The notes beneath the pieces were generated by a model, which worked only from the letters and a program-made list of their open reading frames with translations, had not been told where the DNA came from and ran no database searches. Made by a program: the position numbers and the translations under genes. A DNA stretch of 64,000 bases from Zingiber officinale (taxonomy: Eukaryota > Streptophyta > Magnoliopsida > Zingiberales > Zingiberaceae): positions 5,169,705 to 5,233,704 of the forward strand of contig NC_055987.1 in the NCBI RefSeq assembly GCF_018446385.1, written 5' to 3'. This document shows, piece after piece, positions 43,331-53,135 of this stretch (positions are counted from its first letter, which is position 1; each line of letters begins with the position of its first letter).

Positions 43331-44335
43331 ACCAAGGATTATAAAAGAGAGGTAAATGGTGTCTTTATACGAGGTAACCTAGGCTTTCTCCTCTTCTTTT
43401 CCTTGGATGGCCGACCACTCTTCTTATCTCTTCTCTCTTTGGTTTCTCTCCTAGAGGCCAGCGGCTATTGTCTTCCTTCTTCAAGCTAGGGCCGGTGGTA
43501 CAAGAGAGGAAGCTTCCCACCCTAGAGCCGGCGGCAAGAGAAGAGGTTTTCTTCCATAGGGTTGGCGACAAGAGAGGAAGCTTATCTTGTTGTGGTCGGT
43601 GTCTTGGAGGTAAGGAAGAAGAAGAGAAGGAAATTTTCTATTTTGACATCCCTTGGTGGCTCGAGAGTCTTGGAGGAGAAGAAGTGGTTCGAGTGGATTC
43701 TATCTTTGTAGATCGTTGCTCACACAACGTCCAAGAGGAGAAGAGGAATACAACAGAAGATCAAGAGATCTTTAGCTACACAGAAAGGTATAACTAGTTA
43801 TTTGTTTCCGCATCATAACTAGTTCATGTTCTTTGTATAGATCTTGAAAAACCAAACACAAGAGGCTATCGGTTTTAAGTTATCGTTTTTGTTATCGATT
43901 TTATTTTTTGATTTCATGTTTCGATATTGTGTTTCTATTGAGGTCTCTATAATTAAACTTAGTTTACTGTAAGAAGTTAAATATCCAATTTCTTTGAAAG
44001 GCTTTGTCTAGTAAGTGGTGGATGATCCCATACCCAAGAAGGCCTAGTACCTTGCCATGTTTAACCTGGAAGCCGATCTTTGAAATAGATATTTGATAAC
44101 TTCTGTAATATGGTTTAACTTAGGAAGATCACATCGGTTAAACTTAGAGTAAAAATGTTAAGTATCGTTTCTAATCCAAGTTTAACTTCTGAAGGACGAT
44201 TTGGATTAATAATGTTAAGCATCGTTTGCAATCCAAATTTAACTTCAGTAGAGCACATGGGTAGCTAGGATAGTTCTATACTTGTACAAATTTTTGTAAG
44301 GGGAAGTAGGATGGTATTCTGAGTAGCAACCAACA

Positions 44336-44964
44336 CGATCCATAATTAATAGTTAATTATAGACGACTAACATAACTGGGAACCTATTGGGTCACACGCA
44401 TTACGAGAATATTCAAAAGACATAAAACAAGTTTGAGAATATAATTCTTAGATTGAGATTGATTAAGTCTGGTAGAACTTGACAAAGGGCAAATGTGGAA
44501 AATATTTATTGGTCCAAAGGCATTAGTGTGCCACGCCTCTTGTAGGTTAGTTGGATTCATTTTAGTTTAGTTATTAACCAAAATTGGTTTGGTTTTAAAC
44601 CAAATTGTATTGGTTTTTGAACCAAGTTTATTACAAGCGCATCAGGTTGACTTATTGGGTACAGGTTTGATCTTTCTTATCAAAAGTTAAAAATCCCTTC
44701 ATAGGAGAAAAATAATGAGACTTTTTTATTAGGTTTTTTTTCTCTCCTCTCCTTTCCCTCTCTTGCCACCACCAACCCTAGGTGCTGCTGCCGCCGCCAC
44801 TAACTGTCGTCTGCTGCAAAACCCCAACCGTCGGTCATCTAGCCCCAGCCTCCTTACTGCTGGCCTCCTAACCGCTGGACAGCTAGCCCCAACCACCGGA
44901 CAACAACCATAAGTTACTGCCCCCATTGGTGTTGCCTGTTATACCTTGCCGATGGCCACCACCT
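44336..44964. other. Spacer between LTR B and right arm
   Basis: No gene recognised. The phrase AACCTATTGGGTCACACGC recalls family-A LTRs, but the match is short. 44560-44660 has repeated GGTTTGGTTTTAAACCAA phrases. A C/G-rich CCGCCGCC stretch at 44760-44900 gives a chance open frame. Confidence 0.45.
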
Positions 44965-45239
44965 TGTGTCGTGGGGTCTTCTCTCGTATTGCGTCATCTC
45001 CTTCCTTTGGTTAGTACCAAAACAGAGACAAAACTTGTGACTTTAGGAAGTCGTCTTGAAGGAAACTCGACGTGGATATGAATAGAGGTAAGTCTTATGA
45101 GGTTTGCTAGTTGATGCCATTTCCGTTAAATGTCATTCGACAGGTATAATTCCTAAACGAAGTTTTAATCTACGGTTATATCTTGTACATGTATGTTTTT
45201 GTGATTACATGTGATGTGTGTTGTAATAATTAGAAATTT

Positions 45240-45620
45240 ATTTTGCTTCCATTATATGTTTTTCAAAATATGTTTACACACGCAGAGAGTCACTTCTATG
45301 GTAATAATATGAGTTTATGGTTGGAGGCGAGTGGCGGACTGAAAGAAGAAAGAATATTGGGAATGAGTTTTTTTAGCATAACCCATAGAGTTGCTGGTAC
45401 ATCCTCTTCCAATCCACTAGTAGTAAGCGTGCAAATAGAAAACTTGACTGGAGAGGTTAGCAATTTGAAAAGGATAATATTCCAAAATGATCAATAAATG
45501 AGAGAATTGCGCCAACAATAGGATTTCATAATGCGACATTTTCAATTAGGCTCCATTACAAGTCAGATTCCTCCCAGTTCTGGTGATGTTGGTGGTGATG
45601 ACGATGATGGTTCTTCGTGA
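45240..45620 (+). pseudogene. CACTA Ptta-type transposase C-terminal fragment (right arm)
   Basis: Encodes FTHAESHFYGNNMSLWLEAS, a coiled coil (VQIENLTGEVSNLKRIIFQN) and an Asp-rich end (GDVGGDDDDGSS). A stop after NDQ splits the frame. Inverted duplicate of 23400-23800. Confidence 0.65.
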
Positions 45621-46409
45621 ATTTGTTATATATGAATATTATTTGTCTCAAAATTAGTGTTTTTAAACATTTGTTATAAGATTGAGTGTGTGAATCCTTT
45701 ATTTTTGTATTTTTTTTAGTATTATCAATTTGTTTCGAATAGGGTTGGTAAGACTAAGGAAGGTGGTGAAAATTAGAAATTCATGTCGGAGGAAGTAAGT
45801 CTTTGTAAAGTTTTGTAGTAGTTTATCAGATTTTCTTTTTTATTAAAAATGATACTTTTTGTTTGTTATTTTCTGATGTAAGAAAAAAAAAAGAAGAATG
45901 AGAGAAAGAAGTGTTTTCTTAGGAAAAGGAGAATGGAGAATGATGATTTATTTTTGTATCTTTTCGTCTATTTGAGATCGTTTGGTATGAGATATTTTTA
46001 TTTGGATATGGTGACTTATTGAAGTTGGATAATGTTAGATTGAAATATTGTATTTTTTTTTGATAAGACTTGTATGAATATGTTTATTTTGACTTATTTT
46101 GATATGGTTCCATTTTGGATAGATTTGTTTTGACTTATTTGGAATGTTGAATCCTGGATGTATTGTAATGTTATGGTTTCATTGTGTATGATGTGTTGTT
46201 GAATTGTGTTCGTTGTAAATTGACAGAGTAAAAAATTTCTGTTTTTCTATAAAATATTTATTGTAAAATACTGTATATTATAATTTGATAATAAAATTTA
46301 ATTTTCATCGTAGATTTATGATGAAAATTAATTTTTATCATAAATCTGTGCTACGACGAATATAGAATTTCATCTAGATGGTAAAATGGATTCGTTTGAA
46401 CCATTAATT

Positions 46410-47200
46410 AATTACACAACGCAATATTTAGTTGTAAATGTGATCCTAATAAATGTACAATACAAGCCGGTGAAATTTCTTATGCTGCAAATTATGATTG
46501 TTAGGTCTGGATGAATTCTATTGGACAAAGAAAAACAAAGAAAAGAGAGAAAGAAATATATATAAATTGAAATTATTTTTAGTGGAATTATTATTAAGAT
46601 AAATCAAACGTTGTACTGAACACTTATTTTCCAAGTGTAACAAAATTAGTTGGCAAGTTGTAAGTCCACAGAGTCAACTAAAACCCATTCACTTTTTCTC
46701 CTTAAAAAAAATATAAAAACAAAAAAAAAAAATCATGTATTGTTGATTTTTTTAATATGTATTCAATTTATATGGATTAATTTTAAAAATTGACCGATTT
46801 CATAGTGTTCAATTCAATTATATAAAAATTTTCTATCGATTAAGATAAATTAAAGAATATTCATAATAAATGAGTCATTTTTATCAATCATCTATTAATA
46901 AAAATTCATCAATTATTCGTCAAACTCAAGACTCATCATTAAATATCTGAGAACCTAAAAAAAAATCCTGTAATTGCAGTGTTACTCGGGGTGATGTTTC
47001 CTCGTATAGTTTGGTAGTTTAGCAGATGGGAATACAACCAATTGATATCTAAAATCAAATTAATTTGTATAAATATTTTAAAAACTTTTTATTGGATGTC
47101 AATCCCAACAACAACAACGAATAATAATCAAAATCAAAATATGGCCGACTTGAAAACTAGGAAAGGATGTGTAATTAAAGAATAGTGTGAAATTAGTTCG
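46410..47200 (+). repeat. Block R, copy in right arm
   Basis: Direct repeat of 52360-53135 and inverted repeat of about 19830-20640. It carries the uninterrupted versions of both TIR-element sites (TTTA at 46427-46430 for the DUF26 element, TCA near 46689 for the MITE). AT rich, no coding sequence. Confidence 0.8.
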
Positions 47201-47212
47201 CCCAATATATGT

Positions 47213-47422
47213 GTGGTAAGTGTACTTCAGCAACCCAATAAAGTAATGGATGAGATCAATCTAAGAAGCCAGGAGGATGAGGATGACAGCGAAGACTCAG
47301 CTAAGGAAAAAGATTTAGACAATGAAAGGATAAATCTAGATCTCAAAAGTACCAAAAAGATATTTTCAGATCTTTTCATATCAATTGAATTCAATGATAT
47401 ACATGTGAAACGTGAAAAATAA
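47213..47422 (+). CDS. Small acidic open frame of unknown nature
   Basis: 69 codons with an acidic centre (SQEDEDDSEDSAKEKD) and a Lys-rich end. Similar frames occur in the duplicated segments at about 25385-25510 (with a stop) and, on the minus strand, 19620-19730. Because these are copies of one duplicated block, the conservation is not independent evidence. It may be an exon remnant. No domain recognised. Confidence 0.2.
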   Translation: MVSVLQQPNKVMDEINLRSQEDEDDSEDSAKEKDLDNERINLDLKSTKKIFSDLFISIEFNDIHVKREK

Positions 47423-47706
47423 ATTATTTTAATTTCCATTTTGCCCTATCCTGCCACTTACTTCAAGGCATGAGCAAAAGTCACAACCCCTTATCATAAT
47501 TTAGTTGAACATCTCCCAAGTGTCACTAAACACGTTTATGTAACCTCTAATAGCATGAAATAAATAGAAAATAAAATTATAAATATTTACAATGATCTTC
47601 TAAGAAGAAATTGAAGAAGATACCGATGAAAACATTGTTGTTATCGTCGAAAAGATCACCGTTTAGAACCTCCTTAGATTTTTTACGAACTAAATCCTAA
47701 CCACAG

Positions 47707-49275
47707 TGTTGGTGCAAGTTTCTTTAGGTCAAGGTTGACTGAGTTGACCAAGCTTGAGTCTTGGTCATAGTTTCGATGTTTGACAATACATGTAGACACA
47801 TGGACAATGCAGGTGCAGTTGTTCATGTGGGGAGATTCTGATCAGGGACTGATCAGTGTGGATGAAAAAGAGTCAAGTAGGTCAAGAGTGACCGGATACC
47901 TGATTGGGAAGTTCTAACTGGAAGGTTAGGCAGATGGAAAGTCCTAGTGAGTGAAGCTAGGCAGATGGAAAACCCTAGTGAGTGAAGGTAGGTGAAAGTC
48001 CTAGTGAGTGAAGCTAGGCAGATGGAAAATCCTAGTGAGTGAAGCTAGGTGAAAGTCCTGGTGAGTGAAGCCAGACAAGGGAAAATCCAGATGGATCAAG
48101 GATGATCGGACATCTAGTGTTGGGAAGTCCAAGTAGGTCAAAGGATTGACTGGATACTTGGCACGAAGAAATCCAGATGGATCAAGGTTGACCAGACATC
48201 TGGTGGAAGTCCAAGTAAGTCAAGGGAGTGACCGGATACTTGGCACGAAGAGAAAAGTCCAAGTGGGTCAAAGGGATTGACCGGACACTTGGTGGGGAGT
48301 CCTGGCAGGTCAAGGGAGTGACTAGATGCTAGGCATGATGTACCAACAGGTCAATGTTGACCGGATGTTGGTTTGAGAGGCTTGGGACTTGGTTTTGGTC
48401 AACAACCAAGAGCTGGATCGATCCAGGAGCTAGATCGATCAGTGGATCGATCCAGGAGCTAGATCGATCAGTGGATCAATCCAGACTTTTCCCAGCGAAC
48501 AGAAAGCCTCTGGATCGATCCGTGGATCGATCCAGGCATTTCCCAGCGAACAGAGAGCCTCTGGATTGATCATTGGATCGATCCAGAGGTCCCAATCGAT
48601 CAATGGATCGATTGGGACGTTGCTGGTTCGCGCGATAAGCTGTGGATCGATCCGTGGATCGATCCAGGCATTTTTCCAGAGCACAGAGGCGCTCTGGATC
48701 GATCCGTGGATCGATCCAAAGCCTCCCCGATTGATTGGGAGCATTCGAATCGATCGGGATCCGACCGTTGCGTCGTATTTGAGCTGCAGGCGGGCGTCTC
48801 CTTCGCGTCTCTCCACTGTTTTATCTCAGATCTCTCGCCAGCTCCTCCACAGCGCTCTCAAAGCTCAGATCGCCAGTTCTTGAAGGATCTTGGAGGTTTT
48901 CCAAGTCAAAAGGCGGATCAAAGCCAAGAAGAGAAGCTAGGGTTAGGGTTTTCTGTACTCATTGTAAGCTTTGCGCTTGTATTTTGTTTCCCTTCCCTCT
49001 CTTCTTGTATTGAGAGTCTTGTAGGGATTCTCCGCCTTCGGTAGTTACCGAAAATGAGTGTTTCTTAGTGGAGGTGTGTATGTGTGTGCGTGGATCCTTG
49101 GACTAGTCACCTCTTATGAGGTGGATACCAAGTAAACCAACCGTGTTAGCGTTGTATGCTTTTGTTTCTGTATTTTCCGCTGCGCATTCTTGAAGAAACA
49201 ATCAACGCCAAGCACCGAGCACGCGATGAACTATTCACCCCCCCTCCCTGCTCTAGCTACTTTTCGGTCCAAACA
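47707..49275 (+). mobile_element. Family-C solo LTR-like insertion with GGATCGATCC array
   Basis: Starts TGTTGGTGCAAGTTTC, ends TTTTCGGTCCAAACA. Flanks are CACAG (47702-47706) and CACGG (49276-49280), a 5-bp target duplication with one change. The left arm, at about 19100-19125, is uninterrupted. Order inside: 5' phrase rich in GTTGACC, tandem phrases AAGTCC...AGTGAAGCTAGGCAG and CAAGTGGGTCAAAGG...GGACACTTGG (47930-48360), the palindrome array (48413-48735), a CCTCC-rich part, then a U5-like end with ATTCACCCCCCCTCC. No gene. Confidence 0.8.
48413..48735. repeat. Array of GGATCGATCC palindromes
   Basis: Nine exact GGATCGATCC copies by eye, plus variants (GATCGATC, GGATTGATC, GATCGATTGGG). 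They are often paired as GGATCGATCCGTGGATCGATCC and separated by a longer phrase containing CCCAGCGAACAGA. Open frames crossing it are by-products. Confidence 0.9.
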
Positions 49276-49507
49276 CACGGGACGTTCTCTTTTGCTCACC
49301 GTCGCACTGATCACCGTCACACTTACCCACTGATTGCTCTTGGACGCTAGTATAAATAGGAAACAAGCATCAATTACAAACCGATGCTTTGATGGCATTC
49401 ATTGGAGGAAGATGAAGGTGAATGAGCACCCCTTCATCTTCCTAACGTTGCAATTGATGTAACGTCCTACAGTTTAAACTATGTTGGTGTTTGCCCTAGA
49501 CCACTAA

Positions 49508-49730
49508 TATGGCAAAAGGCGAATACGCTAGCTCCCAGCGCGCCCCCGTTAATCCGTCCGAGTACCAACTCCGAGAAGGTAAACCACAGTGATTGAGCAA
49601 ACAAGAGGTAGGTGGGGTGAGTTTATATGGATTACAGGTATTTATGCCCTGTCAATCCTGAGATTCGATCCTAAGACCCTATGTAACAATCAATCTGTCA
49701 CTTACTAACTTAATTAGCCTGTAGGAGCTT
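49508..49730 (-). mobile_element. tRNA-derived SINE, copy in right arm
   Basis: Inverted copy of 18696-18916, flanked by GCCCTAGACCACTAA (49493-49507) and ACCCTAGATCACTAA (49731-49745). The box-B-like GAGATTCGATCC lies on the plus strand. Confidence 0.75.
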
Positions 49731-50598
49731 ACCCTAGATCACTAAGCAACCTAGCAAGATCGTCTCATATATATAATCACATTCACTTGTGGGTACTGCT
49801 TCGTCGCCAAGCTTGATAGATCCAATCCTTCGTTTGTCAAACTAGTAAGAAAAATGTGGCTTTTAAAGAGAGACCAAGGTTTGCCCTTCTCCATGGTTAA
49901 ATGAGAGTTGAGGTACCATGAACCCGGCCGCCCGACCCATGATTATGATCTACACCCATGAATTAGAGATAGACCCGAACTTCCTGACACAACACAGTGG
50001 CTAGTCCAATCTAATTTCTAATATTCCTACAACAATTTGCTCTAAAAAAATCCATCATAACACAGAGTTGGGCTCAGAAATGAACAAGCTTTTGACATCT
50101 CCTTCCTACCTTCGCTTAAACATTTGTTTTGATGAAAAAAAAAAATCATCTTTGCTTATTTAAATTTAGTTGTTTATTTATCTTTTTTTTTTTTTTTTTT
50201 TGTAAAATTCCCTCATTTTTATTCACTTGATCTGGTTTGGCTGCCTAACAAAGAGGTGATAATATTTGGCGATGAAACTTACACCAAAATCGACAATAAA
50301 AGATCCAACAAGTCTGATTATGCCCAAACAACTTCAGTTAATGGAAGATCAATAGCCTATCGATCACTGGTTCCACAAAGTTACATATCGGTCGATCTGT
50401 TTGGTTATGGAAATTACACAGAAAAATAACCGGAAACCGAAAGATTCATGTTCTTGATTCTGTTGGATATTTGAAGACCTTTTTGTAGATCTGTAGGTCG
50501 ATTCTTCGATCGAGTCGCCTCCGGCTAATCGATTCAGGAATCACTCGTTCGATCGGAAGCTTTTAATTGATGCCAATCGCGCCGCCAGACTGAATCCA

Positions 50599-51150
50599 CT
50601 AGACGGCGGCGCGGCGGGCCCGGCGCACTCGGCCGCCCCACGTCTCCTCCTCCCCGCTGGCATCCGCAACGGCCGAACGCCGCCGGAGCCCGTCCAGCTG
50701 CGTTTCCCAGTTCCCAAACGCCGCCGCGTCGCCTCCTCGCCCGCGATGGCGCCGCTCGCGGAAGACCGGGGCGGCGCCGACTGCAGAGGCCCAGCGGCCC
50801 CCGGAGAGGGCCAGGTCGTAGTCGCGGCGGCGGACGGGGTCGGAGAGCACCTCGTAGGCCTCCCGCGCCTCCATGAAGCGCTCCGCGTAGCGGCGCTCCT
50901 CCCCGGCCGAGCGGCACGCGTCCGGGTGCCACCGAAGGGCCACCCGTCGGTACGCCGTGCGGATCTCGCTGGGCCCGGCGGTCCGGGACACCGAGAGAAG
51001 GTCGTACATCGTGGCCATCGCCGGAGCAGCGGCGGCGGAGGCCGAGACCCTGAGTCGAGGAACAGCGACAACTGTTGATTTAGTAGCGATTGGGGAGAAG
51101 GAAGATCTGTACAAGGAGTTAGAGGGGCATGAAAGTGCCAAAGCTGCCAT
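50599..51150 (-). CDS. Chloroplast J-domain protein, DnaJ20-like (copy 3)
   Basis: 183 residues, intron-free and intact. Nearly identical to the protein of 17428-17985; the alanine run before the J domain is two residues shorter and a few residues differ (ATMYD for TTMYD, EIRTAYRR for EIRKAYRR). Transit-like N-terminus, J domain with HPD (RWHPDAC) and the NWETQLDGLRRRS tail are all kept. TATA at 51210-51215. It lies in the right arm of the inverted duplication, facing copy 2. Expected role is plastid Hsp70 co-chaperone. Short-read data may not separate the two copies. Confidence 0.9.
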   Translation of the reverse strand: MAALALSCPSNSLYRSSFSPIATKSTVVAVPRLRVSASAAAAPAMATMYDLLSVSRTAGPSEIRTAYRRVALRWHPDACRSAGEERRYAERFMEAREAYEVLSDPVRRRDYDLALSGGRWASAVGAAPVFRERRHRGRGGDAAAFGNWETQLDGLRRRSAVADASGEEETWGGRVRRARRAAV

Positions 51151-51703
51151 TTTGTTTGAGAGAATCTAGTGATCTTGTAGCTATTTAGGGTTCAGAGATG
51201 GCATGGAGATTTATAGAGAGATTGAATTAAGATGGAAAAGGGGAAACCATGCGCTCTTCACGATTTGCAAGGTTTGTAGAATGATTCCTCTGTTATTCGA
51301 AAATAAAAAATAAAAATTAAATTAAATTAGAGACAACAAGAGTCGATCCGATCGAGTACACGTGTCACCGTCCTGTGTGCGTGACGGTTGGATCCCCTTC
51401 TCCCGGATCCAGCCAGCTTCTGATCGCCTGTGCGTGACGGTGGGAATATCTTTTCATAGATTTTTATGTGGACATTGTCGGCGCAAGTCGCCGTCGGTCG
51501 TTGGATTTTGAAGAATCCAACTCCAAACCGACGCCTAAGTTAATCTTCCATTGTTACCGCAATTGGTAACAATAATAAATAAATCGTCCAAGTTTCTATC
51601 AGTTGGGAGCTTGCGCCATTTGACAATTGGCTTAGACTTGGTGGGTTGAAAAGTTCATGAAAGTGTCAGTCAATCCAACCGTTGCAATCCAAAAAGGACC
51701 TTA
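51151..51703 (-). promoter_or_regulatory. Upstream region of J-protein copy 3
   Basis: Matches 16871-17427 inverted. It contains TATAAA (minus strand, 51210-51215), ACACGTGT near 51358 and the duplicated CCGTCACGCACA phrase. Homology ends sharply at about 51703, so only about 550 bases of upstream DNA are shared among all three copies. Confidence 0.65.
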
Positions 51704-52359
51704 CATGTAACAGAATTCATTTATCATTAATATATCTCGACAAATTATTGTATTAACTTGTAAACATTAATTTCTATCTACCTTTCCTAAAGTATCTTCT
51801 TCTCTTTCATTAATTCAACTCTAATTTCCAAATGAAGTATAGTGTAGGCCTTCTTTCACACTTTACTCTTTGAAAATTATTGAGTGTTAAATTCTGAATC
51901 ACATAAGTTATTATTATTAATTAATATATTAGATACATAATTATTAGTATAATTATCCATTGGTTATCACATAGTAGAATAAATTTATCCAAAAAATATT
52001 GAAGAAGTCCTACTTATAATAAAAAAAAGTTTTTCAAACACAGGGAACCATTTCAAATTATTTGAAATTGTAACTTTTTATGAAAAAAAGTTTTTCAAAC
52101 ATATGGAAACATTTCAAATTCTTTGAAGTTGTAACTTTCTCTTCGACTAGTTTAATTTTCTACTCAAATCATGACAGAGACGTTCAAGTAGTCAATCGAA
52201 GACTTTGTTTAAGGCTTGAGTATCGTTTTAAGACTATGATTAATAAAAGTTTCACATGATTACAGAGTTCACAGTTTACTAATTGAGGTTATGTGTTATG
52301 CATAGGGAATTAAATAAAATATTGTCAATATTATATCAGTATTTAAATTATTTGAAACC
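51704..52359. other. AT-rich sequence, no gene seen
   Basis: Contains a direct repeat of about 75 bases (AAAAAAAGTTTTTCAAACA... at about 52022 and 52084). Nothing else supported. Confidence 0.5.
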
Positions 52360-52651
52360 TTAATTAATTAGACAACGAAATGCTAGTTGTAAATGTGATC
52401 CTAATAAATGTACAAAACAGTCGTTGAAATTTCATATTATGCCAATTATGATTGTGTTGTCTGGATGAATTCTATTGGACAAATAAAAGAGACAAAAAAT
52501 ATATATATATAATAGCAATGGAAATTATTTTTAGTGCAATTTTTATTACGATACATCCAACGTTGTGCTGGGCACTTATTTTCCACATGTAACAAAAGTA
52601 GATGCCAAGTTGGCAAGTGGAATTGCACAAAGTCAACTAAAAGCGGATTCA

Positions 52652-52874
52652 GGGGAGCTTGGTTGGAGGAAATGAGAGTGGGGAATGGAAAAAGGATTGA
52701 AAGTGGATATTTGGTTGGGAGGATTAGTGGTGGGTCCTACGGATTCATTACCCCAAACATGGGAATGAACCATTCCCTAGCAAAAGGAGGGGAATAGGAA
52801 ATCTCCCATTCCCATTCCCCACTTCTATCAATCTCATTCTCATTCACATTCCCTTATGTGAACCAAGCACCCCC
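52652..52874. mobile_element. Tourist/Harbinger-like MITE, 223 bp
   Basis: Termini GGGGAGCTTGGTTGG and, on the opposite strand, GGGGTGCTTGGTTCA. Flanked by TCA at 52649-52651 and 52875-52877. The empty site is seen at about 46681-46695, where ACCCATTCACTTTTTCTCC runs through. No coding sequence; rich in GGGAATGGGAAT phrases. Confidence 0.85.
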
Positions 52875-52896
52875 TCACTTTTTCTCCCTAAAAATA

Positions 52897-52897
52897 C

Positions 52898-52930
<33 letters not shown>
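52897..52930. repeat. AAT microsatellite
   Basis: About eleven uninterrupted AAT units. Confidence 0.95.
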
Positions 52931-53135
52931 TTCCACTAATTGATGTTTCCTTCTACAGTTGGGAATACATACAATTCTTAAAGAAATCTAAAATCAAATT
53001 AATTTGTATAATAGATTTAAAATACTTTTTATTGGCTGTCAATGTCAACAACATCAACCACCACACATAAAATTAAAAGGATGTGTAATTTGTTAAATGT
53101 GTAAATAATGAAGGGTGTGAAATTAGTGTTAGGAT

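Larger units (their letters stand above)
26227..44335 (+). mobile_element. 3' LTR of copia family B, split by the Tat gypsy element
   Basis: The LTR starts (T)GTTAAAATGTATACTAAAAG at 26227, is interrupted at 26412, resumes at 41913 and ends GCAACCAACA at 44335. Its own length is about 2.6 kb. The break is confirmed by the intact family member at 61320-61340, which reads straight through (AAATAGTTGCTCACGAC). Contents of the interruption are listed separately. The resumed part 41913-44335 contains no gene. Its AT-rich section 42785-43330 is built of degenerate, partly self-complementary units. Confidence 0.85.
44965..51703. repeat. Right arm of the large inverted segmental duplication
   Basis: Reverse-complement partner of 16871-24035. 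It lacks the DUF26 element (empty site at 46427-46430) but has a family-C LTR at 47707-49275. Segments not listed separately (45621-46409, 47423-47706, 49276-49507 and 49746-50598) are non-coding arm sequence. 50160-50200 contains a long poly-T run. Confidence 0.9.
52360..53135 (+). repeat. Block R, third copy, with MITE inside
   Basis: Direct repeat of 46410-47200, interrupted by the MITE at 52652-52874 and an AAT microsatellite. It lies on the far side of J-protein copy 3, so that gene sits between two direct copies of block R. Confidence 0.75.

Noticed and set aside
26222-44340. GATC on both sides of the family-B LTR taken as a target duplication
   Set aside because: The LTR is the 3' LTR of a larger copia element whose PPT lies directly upstream, so the true duplication would lie beyond the lost 5' LTR; the match is probably chance.
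44729-44926. 65-codon frame on the minus strand
   Set aside because: Comes from a GCCGCC-rich low-complexity stretch with no domain and no copy elsewhere.
48354-49044. Open frames crossing the GGATCGATCC array on both strands
   Set aside because: The repeated palindrome gives repeated DRS/IDP peptides on either strand; this is a by-product of the array in a non-coding LTR-like insertion.
50534-51078. Alternative long frames over J-protein copy 3
   Set aside because: Shadow frames caused by GC-rich sequence; they show no domain and mirror those of copy 2.
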